A stretch of 64,000 nucleotides of DNA, from positions 447,990 through 511,989 of the forward strand of contig JACSYO010002172.1 of NCBI GenBank assembly GCA_016806645.1. Direction: 5' to 3'. The notes beneath the pieces are model-generated. The model had not been told where the DNA came from, made no database searches, and saw nothing but the letters and a program-made list of their open reading frames with translations. Positions 1 through 11,570 of this stretch are shown here, piece after piece (positions within the stretch are counted from its first letter, which is position 1; each line of letters begins with the position of its first letter). The position numbers and the translations under genes are program-made. The DNA comes from Ophiodon elongatus (Eukaryota; Chordata; Actinopteri; Perciformes; Hexagrammidae).

Positions 1-1016
1 ATGTTCACACCTCCGTCCTCACACTTGGGAGTCGTGGTCAAGCACGTCACCTATTTATTTTGGACTCATGTCCTCCTCAAATCCTGGCGCGATATGAAAG
101 CCGATTAACCCGCTAGCCGACCACGGTTAGCCAGCGGAAAAGAGCTGGAAGGTGAAGGCGTTTTGAAATGGCCTTTCCCATTGAGGGTGTGACGGATTAG
201 TCCCCAAACAATTTCAGCCCCCTCCCTACGATAAAAGTTAACCCCTTGAACTTTGCCAGGCGGGAAATGTGCCATGCACTTTAAATGACCCCCTGAAAAA
301 TCCCCCATCACCTTCACCACTGTCCCATGCTCCTGACAACGTGAGAGCTGATGAGCGAGGGGAAGGGGGGAACAATTATCCATCTTCAGCATCCCCTGGA
401 GGATTTTCACAGTTTTGAGCACAATATGTCCCATCAAGCTATGTTACATGAACACTTCAGAGGAAATAGATCATGGAAGAACCAACAGCAAAAATGAGAA
501 ACACACTGTTTCTCTATTTAATGGACCGGCTCTGTCATAACTAAGTATGTTTAATGTTTGCGTCAGCACTGGGTATGATGTTGGTTTGATGTGATGGGTA
601 TTGATACTGTATATCAGAGAACCCCTTACAGTGATTTACTACTCTGACATGAAGGTAATGCATTGAAATGATTTGCTGCCAGCAACTGACAGTCAAAAGG
701 TGATTCAATTTATGTGAGCAATCCATTCAATTACAAAAAAAACCACTACTGTTTACAATGATGATCACATAGTGCAGACTGTACAGACCCAACTATGTGT
801 GTAAGAAGGCTTAAACATGCTTCTCCAGGCCGCAAGATACAAAGATACAAAGATGCAAGGATGCAGTTCGTAGACATCTGCATAGATGTTTCCTTTTATA
901 CTTACAATCCATGGTTGAGTTTAATGTTTTAACCCACCTCCAAACAGGAGTGGATCAACCAATGAGCTTGCTTTATTCGCAGGTCCGCTCAGCACTCTAA
1001 GATCTGGAGTTGCACA
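1..1016. other. Unique non-coding sequence
   Basis: No gene, RNA or mobile element is recognised here. About 80-440 is free of simple repeats and holds AACAAT- and TAATC-like factor-binding words, so it could be regulatory, but one sequence cannot show conservation. A short run of GATACAAA-like units lies near 835-865. The open frames present are short, lack recognisable motifs and have no convincing splice context. Confidence 0.5.
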
Positions 1017-1018
1017 TA

Positions 1019-1093
1019 TCAATGGCCAAAGTGCAAAACCTCCTATCTGCAAAATGATCCAGGAAAAGTGGGAATAACCTCCTATCTGCGCTT

Positions 1094-1132
<39 letters not shown>

Positions 1133-1259
1133 TTTGTAATTTGTATTATGTATTGGGTATCCTTAACAAATAGCATTCTGCAAGAAAACAACAAGTTTTT
1201 TTAAGTATTTTCAAAAAAGTGAATTTTTCCGAAAGGAGGTTTTGCTCTTCGGCCATCGA
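1019..1259 (+). mobile_element. TA-flanked MITE, copy 1 (Tc1/mariner-like)
   Basis: A 241-bp non-autonomous DNA transposon. Its ends are an imperfect inverted repeat of about 32 bp: the left end starts TCAATGGCCAAAGTGC and continues into AACCTCCTATCTGC, and the right end is the inverse complement (GGAGGTTTTGC...GGCCATCGA). A TA dinucleotide flanks both ends (1017-1018 and 1260-1261), as expected for Tc1/mariner-type insertion. A second AACCTCCTATCTGC word lies just inside the left end, so the ends carry internal subrepeats. A TA microsatellite has expanded in the middle. A second copy lies at 57349-57577 in the opposite orientation, which confirms the boundaries. No transposase is encoded, so any movement depended on an enzyme made elsewhere. 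The family name is not known to me. Confidence 0.85.
1096..1135. repeat. (TA)n microsatellite followed by a T run
   Basis: About 14 TA units run into roughly 12 T residues. It lies inside the MITE at 1019-1259. The second copy of the MITE has only a short AT-rich stretch at this place, so the tract expanded after insertion. Confidence 0.95.
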
Positions 1260-1261
1260 TA

Positions 1262-2949
1262 TCACCCTTCTATGCACAGACCTGCAAAGACGCTTATGTG
1301 TTTATCTAAAAAGATAACTCATCCGGGTCATGCTGCCAAACCAGACCAGTCGCTGGGGTAAATATGACGGCATCATACGTTTCTGCAAACCATGGATACG
1401 TTGAATGTAGATGTGCATTTGGTCAGCGCAAGTGACGTAGTATATTGAGTGAGCTTTGATAAAGGTTACGTGGTATGGGAAGTTACGTGGTAGATTACAG
1501 AGTACAACAAGCAAGAGAGTCCACAGAGGGCTGGTGGGTCAAACAAACACCGGGCGTGGGCCCTGTGTCCGGGCCCCGCGTCACACCAAAGGTTAACGTA
1601 GACGAACACTTGTTAAGTAAAGTTGTTACTGAACGTTACACAAGAACGTCTGCTTAGGGCAGCTGCTGTTTATTATGCTAGTAATGATGTCACTTAACCT
1701 TAAGTTTTGTTGACTAACCCTAACCAACTGTTTCACGTTGGATTTTGCTGCATTGCAACATGTACAGCTTTGACTAATCAAATTCATTCAAGCTGGAAGA
1801 TTCATTTGCATCAATTACTCAAAAAAAGACATCGTCATGAGTAATGTTCTGACATGGACCTGACCCAGCGATAATGGAGCCCCTTGCCTCTGATAAAACC
1901 GTGCCATGGTCAGTGTAATCTTTAGAATTATGTTTCCATGTTAGCGACATGGCTCTGGAGATGATCGGTGCATTTAACTGATATGGAAATATGTACAGAC
2001 AGTCATGGTCCCCAGAGGATAAAGGATACTTAGTAATGATCCACAATGTCAGTTTGCTTTCATCCAGCCCCAGTGATCATTACGTCCTCACAGACCCCCT
2101 GGCATGTCTGTAGTCTTTTTATCAATATGTTCATCTTTATTTTGTCTTAAGGGAAGTGCGATCAACCTTGAGCCATACTGTGTGACCCCGGCTGGGAAAC
2201 ACTGTTTGTGTAATTGCCTGCCAAATATATGTCGACACTACATTTAGAATAAATTCCCAACCGGCCAAAATTATTTCCAATACACTTTGTTTTGCAAAGG
2301 CCATGGATGAAAGCTTCTTAAGCCATTAGCACTTACTTGACTAATGCATTTCTCTAGTTCCTGTGTTTATGACTTACACATTACAGTATAAGCCCCAGTG
2401 GAGCCGCCTCTGCAGCCAAGAGTTCGGGTGATCAACTTTCACAGGCCCCCAAGGTAATACAGAGTCTGGCAACAAACCCAATCTGGACCATCCTCCCCGT
2501 GTTTGGTGTTGTCCAGTGGTGTACAGCGGCTGTTATCAACAACTGATTAATGTGTAATGAATGGCTCTTTATAGGGAGAGCAGGATAACAAATGTGTTGC
2601 AGACGCTAGCGCTGCACCAATAAATCAAACCAGCCACTGTAGCCACGCAGCGCTCTCACGCACAGCGCTGACTCCACCAATGAGCTATCAGCACCACGCT
2701 GTCCGGTGATGGCAGCTACGGTTCAAAGCTGTGACCTTTGACCTGACGTCTCCATGTGTGTGTCTGAGGCTGTAGCTGAAAGGAAGAGAGGGAGGAAACA
2801 TTTGAACCTCTGACTTGTTCTTTAGCGAGGACGTTTTGATTGTAGACGGACGTTTGTCGTGGCTTCAGACGTGGAATCATTTCCTCATCCGATTGGGAAA
2901 TTGGAAACAAATGTGGATGTTTGTGACCTGCGGACACAAAGTCATTGAT
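1262..2949. other. Non-coding, one possible old repeat, otherwise unassigned
   Basis: The block at about 1460-1660 (GTTACGTGGTA words, a GGGCCC-rich centre and repeated CGTTACAC-like words) has the texture of an old dispersed repeat, but I cannot assign a family. The rest is unique sequence with no recognised gene. A GACCCCGGCTGGGAAACACTG segment at about 2185-2207 resembles the end of a hAT-like element but has no partner end. Confidence 0.4.
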
Positions 2950-4139
2950 TACATTTACATGCAGCACTTTTTTGCCCTTAAGACAAAGACCATTTTCCTT
3001 AACTGTTTACACGGATAATGCAAATGAATATTCCACCTATATTCCTGTGCACCAGTGCATGCTTCAATTATTGTAACCGGTGGCGGACCCAGCCTCCCTC
3101 TTTCATCACTTCAACCACCTTCAAGAAAAGGTTGGCGTTGTTATGTTTGCACATATCCAAAAACCTGTTGATATCTGAATCTTTCATAATGTTTAAAAGA
3201 AGCGTGTCTCCTTCCGACCAGAAATGTGGGCTTTTCCTTTGAGCATGTATCTCTGCTAACTATTGGCTAGTTCGTTTGTGTACAACGCACAGCGCTGGCT
3301 GTGGACAAGAGGCCGTTGGGCTGTGTGTTGAAAACCCCAATTGAGTTGCGTACTTCAAATGTGCAGTATACATTTCAAAAGAATATACTCCTTATTCTGA
3401 ATGTAGCCTTTTTTTATTAAGACGTGGGATATGCCGATATTATTCAGGTTTTAGGTCTAATTCAGAATATACAAATGGAATATGATGTTTACATGAACCA
3501 TATCCCATTCGGAACATTTCATATTTGGAGTAAAAGTTGGATGTTAGTTTGCATGTTATTAACTACGCTTACATGCACACTCATACTCCACTTGTTTTTA
3601 CAGCACCTCTTTCCTGTTTACGACCAGCTCTGTTGGAAACCAACAGTTTGCAAAGCTAGAGTAGAGATGTATGCCCAAAAGAAAAGCCCACATTATGAAG
3701 GACATGGATATCAACATGTTTTTGGATATGAACAACTATTGCAACATCAACCTTTTCAAGGTGATGAAGGAATGAAAGAGGGAGGCTGAGTTCACGCGGT
3801 CCAACAAGTCCTCCAACACTGGAACACTTTGAACAAAACATATTCTGACACAAAGAAGCATCGGCTCCTGCCATTCCACTTTTCCATATTGTGACGTGAT
3901 AAATGACATATTAGGGCATCAACCCGTTAAACACGTGGCGTCGACGTGGGATTCACTGGCGCCAGTGATGACGATGAGGCATGGGGTCGTTTTACGTTAA
4001 TGGGAATATGCACGGCTGCATGTAAACGGAAACATTAGTGGAATATTCATTTTCATTAGCCATGTAAACAGTTATTAGGACTATTGTCTTTTTTCAGAAT
4101 AAGGGCAAAAAGACGGAATATTTGGTGCATGTAAATGTA
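2950..4139. mobile_element. Long-arm inverted-repeat (foldback-type) element
   Basis: The two ends carry the same 14-bp word, TACATTTACATGCA at 2950-2963 and its inverse complement at 4126-4139. From there the arms stay homologous for hundreds of bases. Matching inverse pairs include TTTTTGCCCTTA, then TAACTGTTTACA, then GAATATTCCAC, and further in CAGCCTCCCTCTTTCAT (3090s left, 3770s right), CATATCCAAAAAC, GTTGATATC and TGTGGGCTTTTC. The left arm is about 2950-3260 and the right about 3650-4139, the right being longer because of extra sequence at 3790-4000. The 9-bp flanks (2941-2949 and 4140-4148) share a CATTG core at the same offset, so an eroded 9-bp target duplication is possible. Long terminal repeats with about 9 bp of duplication would suit a Mutator-like element, but no transposase is visible and the class is open. 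Confidence 0.8.
3341..3640. other. Core of the foldback element
   Basis: The spacer between the arms is AT-rich and contains shortened, shuffled versions of arm words (ATTCAGAATAT, TGTTTACATGAA, GGAATATGATG). It may derive from extra nested copies of the arms. It encodes nothing recognisable. Confidence 0.45.
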
Positions 4140-6440
4140 GGCATTGTAGTAATCGCCAATGAAAAACATACATGCATTGAAAAAAAAAAACCTCTTCTGA
4201 CTCCAATTAGTCAGCTAATGTTGCATCAGTTTATGCAACTGCTTCAATTAAAGCACTTGTCAAACATCCCTCTGCCATTTTTCCTCCGTTTCGTATACAA
4301 GCCAAATGAAAAATTAAATATTTGTTGCCATCTGGTGCGACTTAAAAACCAGGGCCCCCAGTCCCAGAACCGTGGGCCTCAAGCAGAGAGAAAGCAAGAC
4401 AGACAAAGGGGGGAAATGGAGGGATCTGCATTGGAAAGAAAACGGGACCCATGAATCATATCCTCTCTCATCAAGTCCCATTGCACAGAGTGAGCCTGTT
4501 CAGTGAGATGAGGCCGTGTGCTAGTCTCTCAGCGGGCCTCATCAGTGAGCTTGTACCACGTTAATACATGTGAGGCGCTCCGTCAACCCCCCTCCACCAA
4601 CCGACCCACCAACCCATTATTATAAACACCACACACTGGCTCACCACTGTTACACTGAATGGACGGTAGATTGAAAGGAGGGAATCACCGTGTGCGGTAC
4701 ACTCAATCCGTACGTGAAAAAAGGTGCATAGGTGTTTGTGCGTGACGTACTCAATGTGACCAACGTTGTTGGACACCTGCAGCCCGCATCAGTCTTTACC
4801 TCTGTGCATGGCAAACGCTCAGAATGGATCAACCCAGCAACGTCCGGCCAACCCGCCGTCAACAGGTTGTTGCAAAATGCTGCCATTCATTTCTGTTTGT
4901 TCATTAAAGGCGTTTGTTAGCATGTAACACCAATGTGAAGGTAGTTCACTTGAAACTTATTGATTACTGGTTAAGTTCACTCCTGTAGTTTGGCTCATTT
5001 GGTCTGGCCCAAATTTCCTAAAAGCATCAAGAGGCAAAGATGATCGTAAAATCCATTTTCTTGAGCTTGAGAGTTTCTAGAAAAAGCATAGTAACTAAAG
5101 ACATTCTTAAAAAATCATCAGAAATGCTGTTAACAAGCGGCTCCTGCCCACTCATGTTAAAATCTTAAAAAAGCCACAGAACCAAAAACAACATGTTTTA
5201 TTGAAGTATTTATTGTTTGGTTCAGTTTTAAGTTTATATTGTTATCATGAACACTGTTGGTAACATTCCTAAAAATAACTTTTTGTCACATTTGCTCAAA
5301 CTGTCACGATATCCCGAGAGTAGTACATGAGACTGTGAAAAAGTCTCTGACTGGTTATATAAAAGAAATGAAAATATACATACAAATTAATTCAACAATT
5401 GATTTGTTGTCACCACGCTCCTCTCCCTCTTGTGTAATATATTCATTTGTTCTGCCTCAAATGACACTTTTTTTTCAACTTTTTTATTCATATAGCCCAA
5501 CGACACGAATCAAAACTATCCTCAAGGGTCTTTCTTTTGCAGTTCTATTTCTCCTATTTGCTTTTTATTTATAGTGCGTAAATGTTGTTTGCTACACTCT
5601 AATATACAGTATCCACAGAAATCATGAAATTCACAACAGATGATGTGCATAGAACTGCCACTGCTTTATAGGTTTAACGTGAGTAACGTCTGCATTCAGT
5701 AGCAGCTAAATCAATTGAAGTTTACATTCTCAAACTGACTTCCAGTCAGTAACATGCAATATAAAGAGCATCGAGGTGAAAGCTGTTTACTGAACATTAG
5801 CCTTTGTTTTCATACTGAATAATTCCAGGAATAAAATGTCTTTGTGTCATTTGCAACACTTATATTTGTGATTTATGTAGTTGTAACATGTAGCACGACT
5901 CACAGACAGTGAAATATGTGAAGTTAATTTAAAGGTGCTCAAGATGGTTGAGCCCATGGCTAACAGCTAACGATGCTAACAGAGCTAACTGTGTTTACCT
6001 GAGGGTGAATAAAAGGCTGTTGCTCTGCTTCCACATCTTCAGCTACACAGACAGCTGAGGAGAAGCTCTCAGCACATGTTTGGCTCACAAGGTTCTACGT
6101 GGTGTGTTATGCACAGAATGGCCCAGGCGGTCAACTGCTGGATGACGTTGCTCTGTGTTGAGGCAAAAACGGAGACATGATCGGCAATGGATCTTCAATG
6201 GACTACCATTTTCTGTCACACTCCCATTTGTAAGTTCTTTTGTAAGCCACATTTGGCTTAATTTGTGAAAAAGCAAACGTTGCGAAGATACTCCTGCCAA
6301 AATACTCAACCATGTACAAGATGGCATCAATGTTTCTGTGATCATTCACATGTCCTTCACAGGGATTTGCCTATGCGTTCCACAGGAGCCCTGTTGGTTA
6401 GCGTGAGTTTTGAGAGACTTCTACTCCCACATGGATGTGA
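4140..6440. other. Non-coding, nothing recognised
   Basis: AT-rich unique sequence. TAAC/GCTAAC words cluster near 5955-5995, which is common in decayed teleost repeats, but the match is too short to call. No gene, RNA or complete element was found. Confidence 0.5.
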
Positions 6441-6706
6441 TAGTAAATGGACTTTTACTTATGTAGTGGCTTTCTAGTCTTAACACTTAGCGCTTTGAAT
6501 CGTCGGAAGACTAGAAAAGTACAGGTCCATTTACCAACACTACATTCAAACCCATTCACAGTGTATGAATGGGTAAGCAGTGTATGAGTGTATACATGTC
6601 TTGCCTGCCGACATATCGACATGGACTTGAGGAGCCAGGCATCGAACCGCCGATCTTCCGATTGGAAGACGACCCACTCTTCTTCTGATCCACATATCCA
6701 CCAACA
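6441..6706 (-). mobile_element. tRNA-derived SINE, rearranged copy with inverted double tail
   Basis: On the minus strand this copy keeps the tRNA-related B box (GGTTCGATGCC, about 6640-6655), the conserved CATGTCGATATGTC body and the GTGTATGAATGGG tail segment, matching the intact copy at 15951-16223. The end nearest 6441 is odd. The tail occurs twice in opposite orientations: GTAAATGGAC...CTAGTCTT at 6441-6490 and CGGAAGACTAGAAAAGTACAGG...CCATTTACC at about 6500-6535. The two halves can fold into a hairpin of about 40 bp per arm. This is either a nested insertion of a second copy or an inversion during insertion. The A box is eroded. Confidence 0.75.
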
Positions 6707-6804
6707 GATGCAGGACAAGTCTCAGCTGCTGGAAATCCTTAACCATTGAGACTCAGACACTAGCAGAGATCAATTCATTCACTTAGCGAGGACGTTTTAT
6801 ATCT

Positions 6805-7350
6805 GTGGACGGAGGCACAGAGGAAGACGTAGAGGCGAGAATTGGGAAAGCGAGAACAGCATTAAACATTAAAGCAACAACATCTGGAAATCCAAAAATA
6901 TTTCACTTAATACAAAACATTAAGACCATGCTGCAGTATGGATCATAAACCTGGAAGACCACCACTACCATCATCAACAATCTGCAGTCATTTACTGATC
7001 GCTGTCCTGGGAATCTACTGGCCAACCACAATCAACAACATCAGCCTGTGGGAACGCACCAAACTAGAAACAATGGAAGGAGAGCTGAAAAAGAGATAGT
7101 GGAGATGGATCGGTTCATACCTCAAGGCGAAGCCAAACTGCAATAACCAAGCAGGCACTGACATGAAACCCACAAGACAGAAGGGGGAGGAAGACCCAGA
7201 AGCACATGGAGAAGGAGAACAGAGCAAGAGTTGAAGAAGAATGGACTGACAGCTGGACGACATGTCCCAAGACCGACGAGGGCTGAAACTTGTCATCAAT
7301 GGCCTGTGTTCCACAAGGAATACAAAGGCCTCAGTAAGTAAGTAAGTAAA
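6805..7350 (+). mobile_element. RTE-like LINE 3' remnant with (GTAA)n tail
   Basis: This is the decayed C-terminal part of a non-LTR retrotransposon reverse transcriptase. Across shifting frames one reads GGTEEDVEARIGKARTA, then NIKTMLQYGS, then LGIYWPTTINNISLWERTK, LETMEGELKKR, WRWIG, TKQALT and finally GLKLVINGLCSTRN. These match the closing blocks I know from LINE proteins with an ITRQALTWNPQGKR-type motif. In-frame stops (for example TAA after QYGS, TAG before WRWIG, TGA after TKQALT) and at least three frameshifts show that it is dead. The copy ends in a (GTAA)4-type tract at 7334-7350, consistent with the short-repeat 3' tails of RTE-like elements. The exact clade is uncertain. Everything upstream of 6805 is missing (5' truncation). 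Confidence 0.85.
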
Positions 7351-8286
7351 GCACAAGGTGACATTGTTATCTCATTTTGGCATGATCTGTCATCCAACAG
7401 CATTTCTCACTCTGAAAATAGAACATTAAATGTGATACACAGCAGTAATCCAATATTAGTCTGAGTGAGTGAGAAAAAGAGAGGGTGTGGGGAGATTGAT
7501 GTATGTTAGCGCCTGTAGGCCTGGCTATTCTATTCAGATCCAAAGATTAACAACCTGAGCACGAGAATGTTACATGGCCCGATGCTGTGGTAACACCGAG
7601 CACCACACAAATCTGCAACACATGAACTGTCTGACTTAAAGCATTCTAGTCATGAATAATGTGATTCAATTCCAAAAACCACATCATATCTGAACACATG
7701 ACACAGGATTTGGCCTGTGTCATGTGTATAATGTACATCTCAGCCACTGGGAAGTGATGTGAATCTCCTGAACACACTGTTGGTTGGGTTGTGGTTTGGA
7801 GTAAATTCAGTTTGAATCTACCAGGTCTTTCTGTCACTTTGACCTTTTAGATGCCGTTATAAATGGAGTCTTGTTCTGTTGTTGCTTTGTGTTTTCATTG
7901 GGTGCCAGTAGATCTCTTCTTCTGTGGTATTTTATTTAGCATTCACCGCAGCTGAAGTTTGGAATCGGTATTGAACTTTATTCCCCCGCATATTACCTCG
8001 GAAAGAAAGGGGGGGGGGACAATCAGAAGTTCACACCAGGGCCGCCCCACTTCACATCACTCAGGAAAATTGAGATATTCAGCTGCTCCAAAGGTGCTAA
8101 AACTACATTAAAAGGGCACTGTGGATACAAAAGCAAAGCTCAGAGCTAATATTATTAACTGTTTTATGAGTTCTGGTTGGATCCCCACAGACTCAGAGAG
8201 CTTTCTGTGTGTTTGATTTGATTTAGTAAATTGATTTAATGCTACATGCTGCTGGTTGGAATGAGCTTGTTGACAGATGTGAGAAT
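7351..8286. other. Non-coding, nothing recognised
   Basis: Unique sequence with a G9 run near 8009-8017. No gene or element was recognised. Confidence 0.5.
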
Positions 8287-8862
8287 GTCCCTGTTCACAC
8301 CATTAACATGCATCTTGAGTGATCTGCACATGGCCACATTCTGTTAGCAGTGTGTGCGCGCCTTCAACTGAGGTGTGAGTGTGTGTGTCGGTGTGTGTAT
8401 AACAGCTTGTGTGGCCGAGGGTTACGTTGTTCTTTTTATGAAGGTAACGGAATAATAGCAAACACTGAGGCAACTCAACTAAAGAGTTTGATACAAACAC
8501 AAATTACATACATACAAGTTTTATGGCTCTGCACAGCTCTGACACCTGCCCGTCCGTCTGCTCGCATCCCCGGCTCTCTGAAGCTCGGAGCACCGCCGGT
8601 ACTGAGGGCCCCGGGGACCGCTGGTAGACAATAACCTTCTATTTTTCTGTTCATGGAATGTAACAATATTCATGAATATGCAGGATAGTAATACTACTGC
8701 TGTTTCCCGTCAGTTAAAGAGAACAACACATTTGGTCTTTGCAAACAGAAATGATGTAGGTTTCATGTGTTTTATCATATACAGAGAGGAAGTGAGGTCC
8801 AATCCCAAGTGGTCATAAGACGCATGTGGATACGCATTCTAATACCAGGTGTGAACAGGGCC
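8287..8862. mobile_element. Terminal-inverted-repeat element, TTCACACC ends
   Basis: The left end reads CCCTGTTCACACC then ATTAACATGCATCTTGAGTG. The right end reads CTAATACCAGGTGTGAACAGGG. The outer 13 bp are exact inverse complements, and the sub-terminal AACATGC/GCAT words also pair loosely. I recognise these ends as a common teleost dispersed element. The interior (8350-8800) has no coding potential and contains a GT-rich stretch and a GC-rich block at 8550-8630. Target duplications are not clear: GTGAGAA on the left and GTGAACC on the right are only loosely alike. A solitary right-end fragment (CTAATACCAGGTGGAAAC) lies at 18731-18748. Confidence 0.6.
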
Positions 8863-9401
8863 AGTGAACCTCATGCTAAATGTGCTGTGAAACCAAAACA
8901 ATTAGCTTGAAGAGGCTAAAAAATAGCTGTGCAGTTATCTTTACACTGTCTTTTCACTTGATGTTACCAAGAAATAATATTGATTTAAAACAAAAACAAA
9001 AGAAAAGTAAGTAAGTGAAATTATCTTGGCAGTTGATATATACCCATTGATACGTGTCTTGGACATTATCATCGTACAGTGTACAGTTTGAGTAACCTTT
9101 CAATCGTTATATTTCAGTATGTTGTTCCCCATCATTGTTATTGCCATACAGACCTAACAGGCTGGCTGGCAATTATCTTAAATTAGTCCAGTCTATTGTA
9201 ACAAAAACACAACCCAGGGAAATGAAGCAAAACAAAAGTAAAGTGAGATTGCAGGTCTGGTGTGACTGGAGACATTTTTAATAGTACATGGTACTGGATT
9301 ATATCTTATCATTGATACCCCACACTAATAATTAGACAAACCTCTTGGCACTTTCTGACTTTCACTGAGCAGTTGATCTACCCCAACATTCCAGGTCGAA
9401 C
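8863..9401. other. Non-coding, nothing recognised
   Basis: AT-rich unique sequence with a short GTAAGTAAGTGA word near 9007. No gene was found. Confidence 0.5.

Positions 9402-9477
<76 letters not shown>
9402..9477. repeat. (AC)n microsatellite, about 37 uninterrupted units
   Basis: A pure CA tract about 75 bp long, the longest uninterrupted dinucleotide array of this type in the window. Purity and length predict high allele variability. Read in frame on the minus strand it gives a false (VC)n peptide. Confidence 0.98.
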
Positions 9478-9480
<3 letters not shown>

Positions 9481-11039
9481 GTCATTTATATAACCGTAAT
9501 GATAATTTATCAAATGAACTGAAACATTAAACTGAAAAAAATAATAGAGCAGACAAAAAGAACACTGTTAATCTTGGGGAACAGGGCAAGTGAAAAGGGA
9601 GAAAAGCAATCTTTCCACACACACAAAGGGATTGATTATTATAGCAACTGCTGTAGTGGGAGGGGGGGAGGCACTTTGTCTTAGAATACGGAATGTAAAC
9701 TCATAAATGCTGAGTGAGAGACGGCATTGTGTTCCAGAAGCTATAGTGGAACAGAAGCTATGTGAAACCATGACTTCAGCTCTCTGCACAAGGGGACCAC
9801 GCTGCTGTAGCGTGAGTCTGATCCCTGATCAGTTCATCCTCTCAATGATCTGAGTGGGTGAGGGAGCACTGATGTGCATGGTTGAGTTAGAGCCCATGAA
9901 GACGATAGAACGCCTCGCGCTCTTCGTCTACTTGTGCTGTTGAAGCCATATGTATACACATTTACCCTCCTGACCTCCAGAGCCTTACTTTCATTGTCAA
10001 GTGTATTATTTGAATTCTAAAACATCTTTTGACACATAGTCACTCAGTCAAAGTGCATCAGTGTGACCTTTGGATTGTGTCTCACAGTCCATTTTGTCCG
10101 TGTGTCCAATTTAAAGTGGTGAACAGATATTGCACATATACTCTGTGGCTGTGTAATGCATGCACATCATTCTGTGCGCCAGCTGTAATAAAGTTCTGCC
10201 ATCCAGAGGGGTCACTGGTGCTTGATGAGCGAAGAAATTATACTGTTCCTCATTTTGATGAATGGGCGGAGTTCCTCTCATCATTTTGTTCTGCCATATT
10301 AGTTATTTGAAGGCTGATGCATGCATTTTCTTCATCCTCCCTGTCTTGTGCCTACTTATTGTCCAAATATATTGTGCAGCTTAATAGTTTAAGATGACAT
10401 GATATATGTTTGACAGGATGAGTTAGGGGAAAATAAAATTATCTAATGTTATTGTTCTTTAAGAGCATCAGTGAGTCAATCTCACAGGGCACATTTATTT
10501 GGTTGTAGATATCTGATTTACTGTCACTAAAACGTTTTAAGGTTATTTCAAGGTCTGGGTTGATAGAGTAAATTGGCAGATATATATATATATATATTGA
10601 ATTGCCTCATTAGGTTGTTCAAAATGAAAGCAATAAACTGATTTGCATTTTGTTGGTTCAGTCTTGATAGTATTACATTGAGGACACAATAATAACAAAA
10701 CACTGCCTTTAGGGCTGCAATATGAGGGATTTTTGTGTGAAGTAGTGTGTTCCTTTTATATCACGGGTTGTAGCTGAGTAAGGAATACTACCTCCAAAAG
10801 GCCTTTTTCATGGAAGACATTTCTATGGGTCACAGTTGAAAAAAAAATACCCAGGTATACATGATAGAAGGAATGATGACTGAATTCCATTTAGCTGCTT
10901 CAGTTTGAGGGTCCTGGTATTGCACATGATTGGCCAGACAGCCATAGCTTCCTGTGGCTTTTGAATAGAACAGAGCTATTGATAATGTTACTAGCAGCAC
11001 ATATGCTTCTCCCACTATGACAAGTCAAAATGTCTGCTG
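9478..11039. other. Non-coding, with a short (TA)n tract at 10580-10597
   Basis: AT-rich unique sequence. The only structure noted is the nine-unit TA tract. No gene or full element was recognised. Confidence 0.5.
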
Positions 11040-11570
11040 GAAAAAAAGACATGAAGAGAGGTCAAGTCCTGACGTCAACGCAAAGCTAGCTGCTGCTCGC
11101 TTCTCTGCTAGCTGCTGCGCTAGCTTCTGTAACTCAATGCAATCTCTCATTGAGGGTTTCTTTCGTCAGTGTTTCTGAAAACGTGAACGTGTTCGTTATG
11201 TTTACTTTGTTAAACAAATGAATATCTTACAGCACTTGCTCTAAGAATTCAAACCCAAGTTAGCTCCCGTGTGCGTCACAGAGCTGTGTAGTGAGTTTTA
11301 GCTCAGTGTTTACATATTCACTGAACATGGTGTGGTTTTCAGACGCAGCATGCAGCTGTTTTCAGCGAACAGGCTCTGATAAACCACTGCACACTACCTC
11401 CTCATCACCAAACAGCAGGCACACACAGCTAGCAACTAGCTGCTGAACTTGGAGCATTTAGCAGCTAAAGAGACTGATTTTTCTTCTCAGGAGTTGGTAG
11501 GAAATCAGAGCTACAAGGAGAGAGATTAGTGGACTTGTAATTATCATGTGGACAGTGTGGTTATTTGATA
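11040..11570 (+). mobile_element. Decayed teleost dispersed repeat
   Basis: The block has repeated GCTAGCTGCTG words at both sides (about 11085-11135 and 11425-11450) and the segment GGAGCATTTAGCAGCTAAAG followed by CTTCTCAGGAGTTGG and GGACTTG. I recognise this from many teleost repeat copies. The class (LINE tail or DNA element) is unknown to me. No target duplication was found, and orientation is given relative to that motif order. Confidence 0.5.

Noticed and set aside
2185..2207. hAT element end (GACCCCGGCTGGGAAACACTG)
   Set aside because: No matching opposite end or target duplication, and the word is short enough to occur by chance.
9325..9513. Open frame with a long VCVCVC stretch
   Set aside because: Translation of the CA microsatellite.
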